Position numbers and translations under genes: made by a program. Of a stretch of 14,146 nucleotides of DNA, positions 1-7,300 are shown piece after piece (position 1 is the first letter of the stretch; the number at the start of each line of letters is the position of its first letter). The stretch is from NCBI GenBank assembly GCA_043764015.1, contig JAYUKY010000051.1, positions 1 to 14,146 of the forward strand. The letters run 5' to 3'. Source of the DNA: JANYGM01 sp043764015. GTDB lineage: Bacteria; Bacteroidota; Bacteroidia; Cytophagales; Thermonemataceae. The notes under the pieces are model-generated. The model worked only from the letters and a program-made list of their open reading frames with translations, did not search any database and was not told the DNA's origin.

Positions 1-10
1 CTTCGGGCAT
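1..10 (-). CDS. Start of a leftward gene leaving the window (partial)
   Basis: On the minus strand an ATG lies at 10-8 and is followed by CCC GAA, giving Met-Pro-Glu before the window ends. It is credible as a start because a strong AGGAGG Shine-Dalgarno sequence (minus strand, 20-15) sits 4 bases upstream, and a TATATTTG -7 element lies at 50-43. Only three codons are visible, so nothing can be said about the product. The gene would be transcribed divergently from the ATPase gene beginning at 153. The call rests on the start signals only; a chance ATG cannot be excluded. Confidence 0.45.
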
Positions 11-14
11 ATTT

Positions 15-20
15 TCCTCC
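15..20 (-). promoter_or_regulatory. Strong Shine-Dalgarno site of the leftward partial gene
   Basis: TCCTCC on the plus strand reads AGGAGG on the minus strand, 4 bases before the ATG at 10-8. It stands out because none of the four complete genes whose starts lie elsewhere in the window has a recognisable SD. This is what decides the start of the partial gene. Confidence 0.5.
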
Positions 21-42
21 TATTTAGATATGTTTTGCAACA

Positions 43-50
43 CAAATATA
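43..50 (-). promoter_or_regulatory. Candidate Bacteroidota promoter (-7 element) for the leftward gene
   Basis: CAAATATA on the plus strand reads TATATTTG on the minus strand, an exact match to the Bacteroidota -7 consensus TAnnTTTG. Transcription would start near 36-38, leaving a leader of roughly 26-28 bases that contains the AGGAGG site. I do not see a clean TTG-type -33 element at the usual spacing; TGTTC on the minus strand is the nearest candidate but is a little too far upstream. Confidence 0.45.
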
Positions 51-107
51 GGGGGAATTTTTATATATCTTCTGAACAGCCTACCTGAAAGGGTTTAACA
101 ATCATAA

Positions 108-126
108 CCCCACGTGGAACGTGGGG
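108..126. repeat. Perfect GC-rich hairpin upstream of the ATPase gene
   Basis: CCCCACGT (108-115) and ACGTGGGG (119-126) are perfect inverted repeats around a GGA spacer. The 8-bp GC-rich stem stands out in this AT-rich DNA and ends 26 bases before the chosen ATG at 153. A smaller CCT-GAA-AGG fold lies just before it at about 83-91. There is no T-run after the stem, so it is not a standard rightward terminator. It could be an attenuator or leader structure, an operator, or a REP-like dispersed element. It also contains the GTG at 114, which makes that an unlikely start. Confidence 0.7.
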
Positions 127-152
127 AAATCCGTAACAATAACCGCCAACCA

Positions 153-1835
153 ATGAACAACAAGGAGCTAATAGATTTAATTGATGAGTTGTTGCGTGCT
201 TTGCCAAAAGAGAACGAATATACGGAGTTTAAGCGTGGTGATTTTACGGACAACGACAAAATAGGTAACTATATTTCTGGTATTTCTAATGCTGCGTGCA
301 TTTGTAAGCAAGATTTTGGTTATTTTGTTTTTGGTATTGATGATGCCACGCAAGAAATTGTAGGAACTACATTTAAACTCAAAACAAAAAAAGAGAGTAA
401 TCAAGATTTAGAATTGTATTTGCGCCGTCAGCTTACGCCATCTATTCGTTTTGAGCATTTTGTTTGTGAATATGGGGAATTTGGAGAATTTCGTTTGGAG
501 ATTTTCAAAATCCCTGCGGCACGAGGTGAGCCTACTAATTTCAAAAATGCGGCTTACACACGTATAGGTGCAAGTTTGACTAATTTGATGAATTATCCTG
601 ATGATTTGCGTGCTATTTATAATTCTGAAAATGATTGGTCGTCTAACATCATTGAAAGCGCAAGTATCAATGATTTGGAAAGTGAAGCCATTGCAAAAGC
701 AAGGCTAAAATTCAAAGAGAAAAAAGCAGGAAGTAGCGTTTTTGATGAGATAGACAAATGGAGTGATGCAACTTTTTTGGATAAAGCAAAAATCACTATC
801 AATGGCAAAATCACAAATGCAGCTATTATTTTGTTGGGCAAAAACGAGGCAATTCATTATATTTCACCTGCGGTGGCACAAATTACGTGGAAATTATCTA
901 CAGAAGAGAAGGCTTATGAGCATTTTGAAACGCCTTTTTTCTTGTCTGTAAATGATATTGCTAGAAAAATAAGGAATGTAAAGTACAAGTTTTTCCCAGA
1001 TAATCAGTTGATTGCGGTAGAAGTAAATAAATATGATACAAAAGTAATTTTGGAGGCATTGAATAATTGTATTGCACACCAAGATTATAGCCAAAAATCT
1101 CGTATTATTCTGGAGGAGAAAGTGGATAAACTTATTTTTTCAAATGCGGGCAGGTTTGTAGATGGTAGCCCAGAAGATTATAGTTTGGGTGATAAAACAC
1201 CAAAAAAATACAGAAACCGTTGGCTTGTAAATGCTATGTTTAATTTGAATATGATTGATTCTATGGGTCAAGGCATTCATTCTATGTATGTAGAGCAACG
1301 CAATAGGTTTTTCCCTTTGCCAGATTACACAAATTCTAACAGAGAAAATGTAGTTTTAGAGATTTACGGACAAATCATAGACGAAAATTATTCTAAACTT
1401 CTTATTGAGAATAATGATGCTTTGAGCCTTACGGAGGTTATTTTATTGGATAAAGTCCAGAAAAATCAAGAGATTACGGAAAGTGCCGTAAAATCATTAA
1501 AGAAAAAATGCCTTATTGAAGGGCGTAAACCTAATTATTATATTTCCGCAAAAATAGCGGAAATAACAGACCAAAAAGCACTTTACACCAAAAATAAAGG
1601 ACTGAATAAAGAATTTTACAAGGAACTTATTTTGCAACACATCAGAAATCACGGATTTGCCACACGCAAAGAGATAGATGAGTTGCTTTTAGATAAGTTC
1701 CCTGCATATATGAGTGATACACAAAGAAAAGCAAAAATTCATAATATAATGTACGAAATGAAAGGCAAAATCCAAAATGATGGAAATAGGAGAACAACCA
1801 AGTGGGTACTAGCAAAAGATATAAAAGAAAATTAA
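153..1835 (+). CDS. Schlafen/AlbA_2-domain ATP-binding protein (RecG-related C-terminal ATPase fold)
   Basis: 560 residues from the chosen ATG. Residues about 20-145 look like an AlbA_2/Schlafen domain: the motif EYTEFKRG near 22-29, then NYISGISNAA and GYFVFGIDD. Residues about 295-400 resemble the HATPase_c_4 (RecG-like C-terminal) fold, with EALNNCIAHQDY at 301-312, SNAGRF at 330-335 and MGQGIHSM near 371-378, the expected N-box and Gly-rich lid motifs. The C-terminus (about 485-556) is basic and helical and ends in a probable winged-helix. Family members are predicted to bind nucleic acid and ATP; they are annotated as transcriptional regulators or defence components, and the actual activity here is unknown. 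A longer reading from a GTG at 114 is possible but that codon lies in a hairpin, and ATG 153 places the AlbA motif at the usual distance from the N-terminus. There is no SD; the start is preceded by CCAACCA. The gene is intact. It lies 195 bp upstream of a helicase-nuclease gene on the same strand, which suggests a joint function. Confidence 0.85.
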   Translation: MNNKELIDLIDELLRALPKENEYTEFKRGDFTDNDKIGNYISGISNAACICKQDFGYFVFGIDDATQEIVGTTFKLKTKKESNQDLELYLRRQLTPSIRFEHFVCEYGEFGEFRLEIFKIPAARGEPTNFKNAAYTRIGASLTNLMNYPDDLRAIYNSENDWSSNIIESASINDLESEAIAKARLKFKEKKAGSSVFDEIDKWSDATFLDKAKITINGKITNAAIILLGKNEAIHYISPAVAQITWKLSTEEKAYEHFETPFFLSVNDIARKIRNVKYKFFPDNQLIAVEVNKYDTKVILEALNNCIAHQDYSQKSRIILEEKVDKLIFSNAGRFVDGSPEDYSLGDKTPKKYRNRWLVNAMFNLNMIDSMGQGIHSMYVEQRNRFFPLPDYTNSNRENVVLEIYGQIIDENYSKLLIENNDALSLTEVILLDKVQKNQEITESAVKSLKKKCLIEGRKPNYYISAKIAEITDQKALYTKNKGLNKEFYKELILQHIRNHGFATRKEIDELLLDKFPAYMSDTQRKAKIHNIMYEMKGKIQNDGNRRTTKWVLAKDIKEN

Positions 1836-2016
1836 AGCAAAAGAAAAGCTAAAAAAAAGCTAAACTAAGTAAAAGAAAAGCTAAACTAAGCTAAATTAAG
1901 TAAAAGAAAACCACTCAAAACCACTCAAAACCAAATAAAATTAAGCAAAATAAAAGCTAAAAAAGCAAAAGAAAAGCTAAATTAAGCAAAAGCAAAAAGC
2001 AAAAGAAAAGCAAAAA
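1836..2016 (+). repeat. A-rich degenerate repeat spacer between ATPase and helicase genes
   Basis: Nearly the whole gap between the two genes consists of variations on AGYAAAAGAAAAGCTAAA. Copies of the core AGYAAAA(G/T)AAAAGC or a close variant begin near 1836, 1868, 1899, 1944, 1964 and 1998, with irregular spacing of 20-45 bases. A perfect tandem duplication of CCACTCAAAA occupies 1911-1930. The strand is overwhelmingly A with scattered G and C, has very little T and no GG. It has no stem-loop, no terminator, no SD and no long open frame, since stop codons recur within the repeats. It could be replication-slippage DNA, an unstructured leader aiding translation of the downstream gene, or the remnant of a Lys-rich coding tail. 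Confidence 0.8.
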
Positions 2017-2030
2017 CCATCCAACCAACT

Positions 2031-5000
2031 ATGTCAAAACTCGCTTCGTCCCTTGTATTAAACAAATATATTTTAAGTTTGTTTGGCGTAACACACCTAG
2101 AAGCCATAGCCGTACATCTTAAAGATGCCGCACTTGAAGGCTATGATGAAAACAATATTTCTCGTTTTCATTATGCTTTGCAAAATCATTTTTATAGTAC
2201 AGGAGCTATTTCTAAGGAACTTTTATTACAATACGACCAAAATATCTTTTCACATACGCAGGCTATCAATGCCAAGCGTACAATGCCTGTACGTTGGAAA
2301 TATTTTCAATATTTGTGTTTGCTTTTTACAGAAATTTATTTAGATAAATATTTTACTAACAAAAATGCGCTACAATTTGAGTTAAACGTATTCTTAAAAA
2401 CACAAAAAGAGAAGCAAAAAGATGCTAATCTATTCAAAACGACTACAAAAAATGATAATGATTTTGAAGCTATAACAGATTTTAGGTTTGATATTAACCA
2501 AAATGAAGATGATTTGAATAAATTAGCTTACTGGAATGCCACAGGGTCAGGCAAAACGCTGTTAATGCACATCAATATCTTACAATATCAATATTATCTA
2601 CAAAAACATCAAGGCAAAAAGCTAGATAATATTATTCTTCTTACGCCTAATGAAGGCTTATCTTTACAACATCTTAAAGAACTTGCCTCTTCCAACATTT
2701 ATGGAGAGATATTTACTAAAAGTGGGCTAAAAGATACATTTGCAGGCTTAAAAGTAGGTATTATTGATATTCATAAATTAGAAGAGCAAGACGGAGCTAA
2801 AACTATTGCAGTAGAAAATTTTGAGGGAAATAACCTTGTTTTGGTTGATGAAGGACACAGAGGTACAGGTGGCGAAGTTTGGAAAGACAAACGCAACCGT
2901 TTGTGTACTAGTGGCTTTTCTTTTGAGTATTCTGCTACTTTTGGGCAATCCGTTAATGCTATTGCTAACAAACAACAACGCCAAAAACTACTAGATGAGT
3001 ACGGAAAAGCGACTATTTTTGATTATTCTTACAAATATTTCTTTAATGATGGCTTTGGAAAAGATTATCAAATCCTTAACTTAGACCAGCAATGGCACGC
3101 AAAAGGACAAGAAGAAAAAGTAACATTGTACCTTACGGCAAGTTTATTGACTTTTTATGAGCAATTACTTGTTTTTAGAGATAATCAAAAAGCCATAACA
3201 CCATTTAATATAGAAAAACCTTTAGCTATTTTTGTAGGTGGAAAAGTTACGGCAGTACGTACTATTGGCGGAACTGTACAATCTGATGTAGTGGAAATTT
3301 TGCAGTTTTTGGCGGCTTTTGTCAAAGATAGTCAGGCATCAATAAATAGAATAGCATTGTTATTGGAAGGAAAAGATAGCCTCATAGACGACAAAGGGCT
3401 TTCTATTTTTGGTAATGCGTTTGGGCAAATAAATGATATGCAAAAAACACCTGAACAAGTGTTTGATGATATGCTCAAAGAGATATTTAATGCGGAACAA
3501 AAAGGCGCACATTTGCACGTTGATAACCTCAAAGGACAAACAGGAGAAATAGGTTTGCGCATTGGAAACGCTGATTATTTTGGGATTATCAATGTAGGAG
3601 ATGATGCAAAACTTCTCAAAATATGTGCAGAAGCAGGAATGAGCGTGAAAGACCAAGATTTTTCTAAATCTTTGTTTGCAGACATCAACCGCAAAGACAG
3701 CAAAATAAATGTACTTATTGGCTCAAAAAAGTTTACAGAAGGTTGGAGTAGTTGGAGGGTTAGTATGATGGGACTTCTAAATATTGGGCGTGGAGAGGGT
3801 GCAGAAATTATACAACTTTTTGGGCGTGGTGTGAGATTGCAAGGTTATGGGCAGTCGCTTACACGTAGTAAGGCATTAGACAAAAGTACAAAGCCTGCAC
3901 AAATACCAAAAGTTTTGCCTATTTTAGAAACGCTTAATATTTTTGGTTTGCGTGCTGATTATATGCTACAATTTAAGGCATATTTGGAAGAAGAAGGATT
4001 AGACAAAGACAAAAGAAACACAGAAATCATAGAAATACCTGTATTTTTGCCTGTTGTAGATATTGCAGGTAAGAGTTTGAAGTATTTTCAGGTAAAAAGC
4101 GGTGTTGATTTTAAGAAACAGCCTGCCGTAAATGTAGCTGTTTCAGCTAAAATAAGCCCTATTTTACTTAATTGGTATGCAAAAATCAAAGTGTTGAAAA
4201 GTGCAAAAACAAATGATATAAGCATTAGTACAAAACCAAATGAAGAAAGTCTAACAGAAAAACATTTGTCTTTCCTTGACTGGAACTACATTTACTTTGA
4301 AATTCAAAAATTCAAGAATGAACGTAGTTGGTACAACTCAAACATTGATTTTAAGGATTTAAAGGCTATTTTGCGTGATAATAGTTGGTACAAGCTTGAA
4401 ATTCCTGCCACTGATTTGGAATTTAATGACTATAAAAACGTAAGTCTTTGGCAAGAATTGGCTATTGCACTTCTCAAAAAGTTTGTAGAAAGAGTTTATA
4501 ATAATGAAAAGAATACATTTTACAGCAAAAATTTAGAAGTTACAACACTTAATCAAGAAAACAATGCTAATTTCTTTGATGCATATACTTTTGAGGTGCA
4601 ACAAGACAAAGAACACCTTATTAAAAAGCTAAAAGAGCTTAAAACAAACATAGCTAATCAAAATTTCAGTAAAAACTTCAAAATTGGTACTGACTTTGAG
4701 GCTATTTATGCAGAAATGCACTTGTATCAACCGCTTATTTACATTGGTGCAGGCTATTCAAAAGATATGATTACTATTAGTCCTGTGGCACTTAATCAGG
4801 GAGAAAGTATTTTTGTAGAAGATTTGAAACGCTATTTTGAGAATAATAAGGCATTTTTTGCAGATAAAAAGTTGTATTTGTTGCGTAATATAAGCAGAAA
4901 GGGCATTGCTTTTTTTGAAACAAACAATTTTTATCCTGATTTCATTTTGTGGCTTGTTGTGGGAGATAAACAATATATTTCTTTCATTGACCCCAAAGGA

Positions 5001-5240
5001 CTTAGGCAAGTGCAGGGAATAGACAATGCAAAAATAATGTTGCACAAAAAAATAAAAGAAATAGAAGCACAACTTGGAGATAAAAACCTCATTTTAAACT
5101 CTTTTATCATCTCAAATACGCCCTATAAAGAAATTACGCATTGGAAAGGACAAGAAAATATACAAGATTTCAACACTCAAAATGTCTATTTTCAGAGGGA
5201 ACAGCAAGATTTTTACGTAAAAATGCTCTTAGAAAAGTAA
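2031..5240 (+). CDS. DExH-box helicase with C-terminal PD-(D/E)xK-like nuclease motif (type III Res-like)
   Basis: 1069 residues. The N-terminal half is a superfamily 2 helicase: Walker A ATGSGKT (170-176), motif Ia around LLTPNEGLSLQHL (203-215), DEGH box (273-276) in place of the usual DEAH or DEPH, SAT (301-303), motif V/VI region EGWSSWRV (570-577) and QLFGRGVR (595-602). Near the C-terminus, YPDFILW (968-974) followed by FIDPKG (985-990) fits a PD-(D/E)xK nuclease core with P969-D970, D987 and K989. This is the architecture of the Res subunit of type III restriction enzymes, which translocate on and cut DNA using ATP. No modification (Mod) methyltransferase is visible upstream or downstream, so a classical type III system is not supported here. 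The partner is more likely the AlbA_2 ATPase upstream. The ATG is preceded by CCAACCAACT without an SD. The gene is full length and ends at a bidirectional terminator. The helicase call is firm; the nuclease call is motif-based. Confidence 0.9.
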   Translation: MSKLASSLVLNKYILSLFGVTHLEAIAVHLKDAALEGYDENNISRFHYALQNHFYSTGAISKELLLQYDQNIFSHTQAINAKRTMPVRWKYFQYLCLLFTEIYLDKYFTNKNALQFELNVFLKTQKEKQKDANLFKTTTKNDNDFEAITDFRFDINQNEDDLNKLAYWNATGSGKTLLMHINILQYQYYLQKHQGKKLDNIILLTPNEGLSLQHLKELASSNIYGEIFTKSGLKDTFAGLKVGIIDIHKLEEQDGAKTIAVENFEGNNLVLVDEGHRGTGGEVWKDKRNRLCTSGFSFEYSATFGQSVNAIANKQQRQKLLDEYGKATIFDYSYKYFFNDGFGKDYQILNLDQQWHAKGQEEKVTLYLTASLLTFYEQLLVFRDNQKAITPFNIEKPLAIFVGGKVTAVRTIGGTVQSDVVEILQFLAAFVKDSQASINRIALLLEGKDSLIDDKGLSIFGNAFGQINDMQKTPEQVFDDMLKEIFNAEQKGAHLHVDNLKGQTGEIGLRIGNADYFGIINVGDDAKLLKICAEAGMSVKDQDFSKSLFADINRKDSKINVLIGSKKFTEGWSSWRVSMMGLLNIGRGEGAEIIQLFGRGVRLQGYGQSLTRSKALDKSTKPAQIPKVLPILETLNIFGLRADYMLQFKAYLEEEGLDKDKRNTEIIEIPVFLPVVDIAGKSLKYFQVKSGVDFKKQPAVNVAVSAKISPILLNWYAKIKVLKSAKTNDISISTKPNEESLTEKHLSFLDWNYIYFEIQKFKNERSWYNSNIDFKDLKAILRDNSWYKLEIPATDLEFNDYKNVSLWQELAIALLKKFVERVYNNEKNTFYSKNLEVTTLNQENNANFFDAYTFEVQQDKEHLIKKLKELKTNIANQNFSKNFKIGTDFEAIYAEMHLYQPLIYIGAGYSKDMITISPVALNQGESIFVEDLKRYFENNKAFFADKKLYLLRNISRKGIAFFETNNFYPDFILWLVVGDKQYISFIDPKGLRQVQGIDNAKIMLHKKIKEIEAQLGDKNLILNSFIISNTPYKEITHWKGQENIQDFNTQNVYFQREQQDFYVKMLLEK

Positions 5241-5258
5241 GTAGTTAAGTAATCAACA

Positions 5259-5294
5259 AAAAAGCCTTTCAAAATCATTTTTGAAAGGCTTTTT
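5259..5294. terminator. Bidirectional terminator between helicase and lpdA
   Basis: A perfect 16-bp stem (5259-5274 with 5279-5294) around a TCAT loop, built on AAAGCCTTTCAAAA. It starts with an A-run and ends in a T-run, so it has the form of an intrinsic terminator in both directions. It lies between the convergent stop codons at 5240 and 5335 and serves both genes. Confidence 0.9.
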
Positions 5295-5334
5295 ATTGTA
5301 TTATCCTAAAATCTTTAAATCCTAAAAATCTTAG

Positions 5335-6735
5335 TTAGATATGTATTGGTCTGTTTTCTGTTGCGGCAAGACAGGCTTCTTTCACTGCTTCCATATACGT
5401 TGGGTGAGCGTGCGACATACGAGAAACGTCTTCTGCTGATGCTCTATATTCCATAGCGACAACTGCAGCCGCTATCATATCTGCGGCACGTGCGCCAATG
5501 ATATGCACGCCTAAAATTTCGTCTGTAACTTTGTCTGCAAGCACTTTTACAAGCCCGTCAATGTCCATACTTGCCCTAGCACGTCCCAAAGCACGAAATG
5601 GAAACTGTCCAACTTTATAAGAAGTTCCTTTTGTTTTTAATTCTTCTTCTGTATAACCTACAGCAGCTACTTCTGGCCAAGTATAAACAACATTTGGAAC
5701 AAGTAAATAGTTGATATGCGGTTTTTGTCCTGCAATTATTTCAGCAACAAATGTACCTTCTTCTTCCGCTTTGTGTGCAAGCATTGCGCCTTTCACAACA
5801 TCTCCAATAGCATAAATACCTTTTATGCTCGTTTCAAGATGGTTATCAACTTCAACTCTACCTCTATTATCAGGCACTAAACCAATATTTTCAAGTCCCA
5901 AGCCTTTTGTATAGGCAGAACGCCCAACAGAAATTAGGCAATATTCTGCCCTAAATTCTACTATTTCACCTTTTGGGTTTTCTGCTTTTACAAGCACTTC
6001 TTCTCCCAAATTTTCTACACTTATTACTTTGTGGCTAAAATGAAAATCAATACCAATCTTCTTTAATGACCTAAAAAGTTCTTTCCCAAGCGTTTTATCC
6101 ATACTTGCAATCATAGAATCAGCGTACTCTATCATTGTTACTTTTGAGCCAAGTCTTGCGTGAACAGAGCCAAGTTCTGCACCAATCACGCCTGCACCAA
6201 TCACAATCAAAGATTTTGGTACGGCTTCAAAATTAAGTACCTCTGTAGAGCTTACAATGCGCTTTTTGTCTATTTGCATTGAAGGAAAACTGGTAGGTTT
6301 TGAGCCTGTCGCAATAATAGTATTTTTGGTAGTAATTTGTTCTACTTTCCCATCTGCTGATGTGATACTTATGGTATTTTTATCAACAAATGCGCCAACG
6401 CCTGTATAGGTAGTAATTTTATTTTTATTCATCAAAAAAACAATGCCGTCAGAAGTCTGTCTAACGACTTCATCTTTACGTTTTTTCATTTGTGGCATAT
6501 CCACAGCAAGGTCTTTTAGGCTAATTCCGTGTGTTTGGAAGGTGTGCGTAGCATTATAAAAATGCTCTGACGAATCTAAAAGTGCTTTTGAAGGAATACA
6601 ACCAACATTTAGGCAAGTGCCACCCATAGAGTTATATTTTTCTATGATTGCGGTTTTAATACCAAGTTGAGCGCATCTAATAGCGGCTACATAGCCACCA
6701 GGACCAGAACCAATAACAGTTACATCATATTGCAT
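5335..6735 (-). CDS. lpdA: Dihydrolipoyl dehydrogenase (E3)
   Basis: 466 residues, the usual length. This flavoenzyme reoxidises dihydrolipoyl groups of the 2-oxoacid dehydrogenase and glycine-cleavage complexes, passing electrons through FAD to NAD+ in the cytoplasm. The evidence is complete: N-terminal FAD-binding GSGPGG (9-14), redox disulfide GGTCLNVGCIPSK (38-50; Cys41 and Cys46), NAD-binding GAGVIGAELG (180-189), second FAD motif GIYAIGDV (306-313), and C-terminal HAHPTYMEA (442-450) with the catalytic His444 and Glu449 in the same positions as E. coli Lpd. No neighbouring E1/E2 or lipoylation gene is present, so it is a stand-alone transcription unit, converging on the helicase gene and divergent from the phosphatase gene. 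The start ATG (6735-6733) has no SD, as is common in this phylum. No damage or oddity is seen. Confidence 0.97.
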   Translation of the reverse strand: MQYDVTVIGSGPGGYVAAIRCAQLGIKTAIIEKYNSMGGTCLNVGCIPSKALLDSSEHFYNATHTFQTHGISLKDLAVDMPQMKKRKDEVVRQTSDGIVFLMNKNKITTYTGVGAFVDKNTISITSADGKVEQITTKNTIIATGSKPTSFPSMQIDKKRIVSSTEVLNFEAVPKSLIVIGAGVIGAELGSVHARLGSKVTMIEYADSMIASMDKTLGKELFRSLKKIGIDFHFSHKVISVENLGEEVLVKAENPKGEIVEFRAEYCLISVGRSAYTKGLGLENIGLVPDNRGRVEVDNHLETSIKGIYAIGDVVKGAMLAHKAEEEGTFVAEIIAGQKPHINYLLVPNVVYTWPEVAAVGYTEEELKTKGTSYKVGQFPFRALGRARASMDIDGLVKVLADKVTDEILGVHIIGARAADMIAAAVVAMEYRASAEDVSRMSHAHPTYMEAVKEACLAATENRPIHI

Positions 6736-6800
6736 AATAAGGGCGTATTTTGGAGATATTTGAAAAGTTGAAGTGAAATTTTTAGTCGTAATAACTCACT

Positions 6801-6808
6801 CAAAAATA
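6801..6808 (-). promoter_or_regulatory. Candidate -7 promoter element for lpdA
   Basis: CAAAAATA on the plus strand reads TATTTTTG on the minus strand, matching TAnnTTTG. It would start transcription about 60 bases before the lpdA ATG. A T-tract, not a clear TTG, occupies the -33 region, so the call is tentative. Confidence 0.35.
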
Positions 6809-6849
6809 AAGGATTTTCTTGTAAAAAAAAAATCTATTAAAAAAAGTCT

Positions 6850-6867
6850 TAAATTTGTCTATATTTG
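6850..6867 (+). promoter_or_regulatory. Two adjacent candidate -7 elements facing the palindrome
   Basis: TAAATTTG (6850-6857) and TATATTTG (6860-6867) both match TAnnTTTG on the plus strand. They lie 30-40 bases before the large inverted repeat that starts at 6897 and over 430 bases before the phosphatase ATG. They could drive a transcript through the palindrome. No -33 TTG at the normal spacing is visible; the nearest TTG (6819-6821) is too distant. Confidence 0.3.
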
Positions 6868-6896
6868 TACTAAAAAACCCTTGAAAAATTCAATAT

Positions 6897-7139
6897 TTAG
6901 ATAACGATATTGATAAATTATATTCTGAATTTCGTAGCCACTTGATTTATCAAGTGGTGTTTTGGGACAAAACAAATGAGGTAGAATAATGACGTAGCAC
7001 AAATTATGTGAAATTTATCTGTTAAAAAGAATACTTTGCAGCACAGTTTGTTCTCTACCATTTGTTTTGTCTCAAAGCAGCGTTTTGATAAATCAAACGC
7101 CTACATAAAAATTTACAAATTATCAATGTCGTTATCTAA
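6897..7139. mobile_element. 243-bp MITE-like imperfect palindrome
   Basis: The ends are near-perfect inverted repeats: 6897-6916 and the complement of 7120-7139 match in 19 of 20 bases (TTAGATAACGAYATTGATAA). The arms then continue to pair: 6961-6985 matches the complement of about 7054-7076 apart from one mismatch and a 2-base gap (core GACAAAACAAATG). Each arm also carries its own hairpin: CCACTTGA-TTTA-TCAAGTGG at 6938-6957 and GCGTTTTGA-TAAA-TCAAACGC at 7080-7100. Together this would fold into a branched cruciform. The centre (about 6986-7053) is unpaired and holds two GYAGCACA direct repeats. No coding frame is present and I see no clear target-site duplication. The form fits a non-autonomous miniature inverted-repeat element; a structured non-coding RNA is the alternative. 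It fills most of the 565-bp gap between lpdA and the phosphatase gene. Confidence 0.7.
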
Positions 7140-7176
7140 CTAATGTTGCATAAAGGCTATATTGCAGGGTTCGTAA

Positions 7177-7224
7177 TTGCCACGAATGCACGAATGAATA
7201 CAATTATTTGTGTATTCGTGGCAA
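7177..7224. repeat. Palindrome with 11-bp arms (ATTCGTGGCAA family)
   Basis: TTGCCACGAAT (7177-7187) and ATTCGTGGCAA (7214-7224) are perfect inverted repeats around a 26-base spacer. The spacer carries a second copy of CACGAATG, so the left arm holds two tandem CACGAATG units, either able to pair with the right arm. It has no T-run and therefore is not a normal terminator. It looks like a short intergenic palindrome of the sort dispersed in environmental bacterial genomes. It ends 76 bases before the phosphatase ATG and lies in its probable leader or promoter region. The rest of 7225-7300 is AT-rich with no signal that I can name. Confidence 0.65.
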
Positions 7225-7300
7225 CTAAATCAGATATATTGTCATTTATGGTACACTAATATCCTTTTCTGATTCTAAAAATATTATTTATTCAAAAAAT

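Noticed and set aside
114..152. Upstream GTG start adding 13 residues to the ATPase
   Set aside because: The GTG lies inside the loop and stem of the perfect hairpin at 108-126, and the added residues (rich in Arg and Asn) do not resemble a domain start. ATG 153 fits the family better.
1836..2016. CRISPR array in the repeat spacer
   Set aside because: The units are short, degenerate and irregularly spaced with no unique spacers and no palindromic repeat; it is low-complexity sequence.
4758..5072. Minus-strand reading frame of 104 codons inside the helicase gene
   Set aside because: It is antisense to the conserved nuclease region, is rich in Phe, Ile and Cys, and has no recognisable motif or start signal.
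2031..5240. A complete type III restriction-modification system
   Set aside because: Only the Res-like subunit is present; the neighbouring gene has AlbA_2 and ATPase motifs and none of the methyltransferase motifs.
6897..7139. tRNA, integron attC site or retron msr-msd in the palindrome
   Set aside because: There is no cloverleaf with tRNA consensus bases, no GTTRRRY core sites at the ends, and no reverse transcriptase gene nearby.
7177..7224. Intrinsic terminator
   Set aside because: The stem encloses a 26-base spacer and is not followed by a T-run on either strand.
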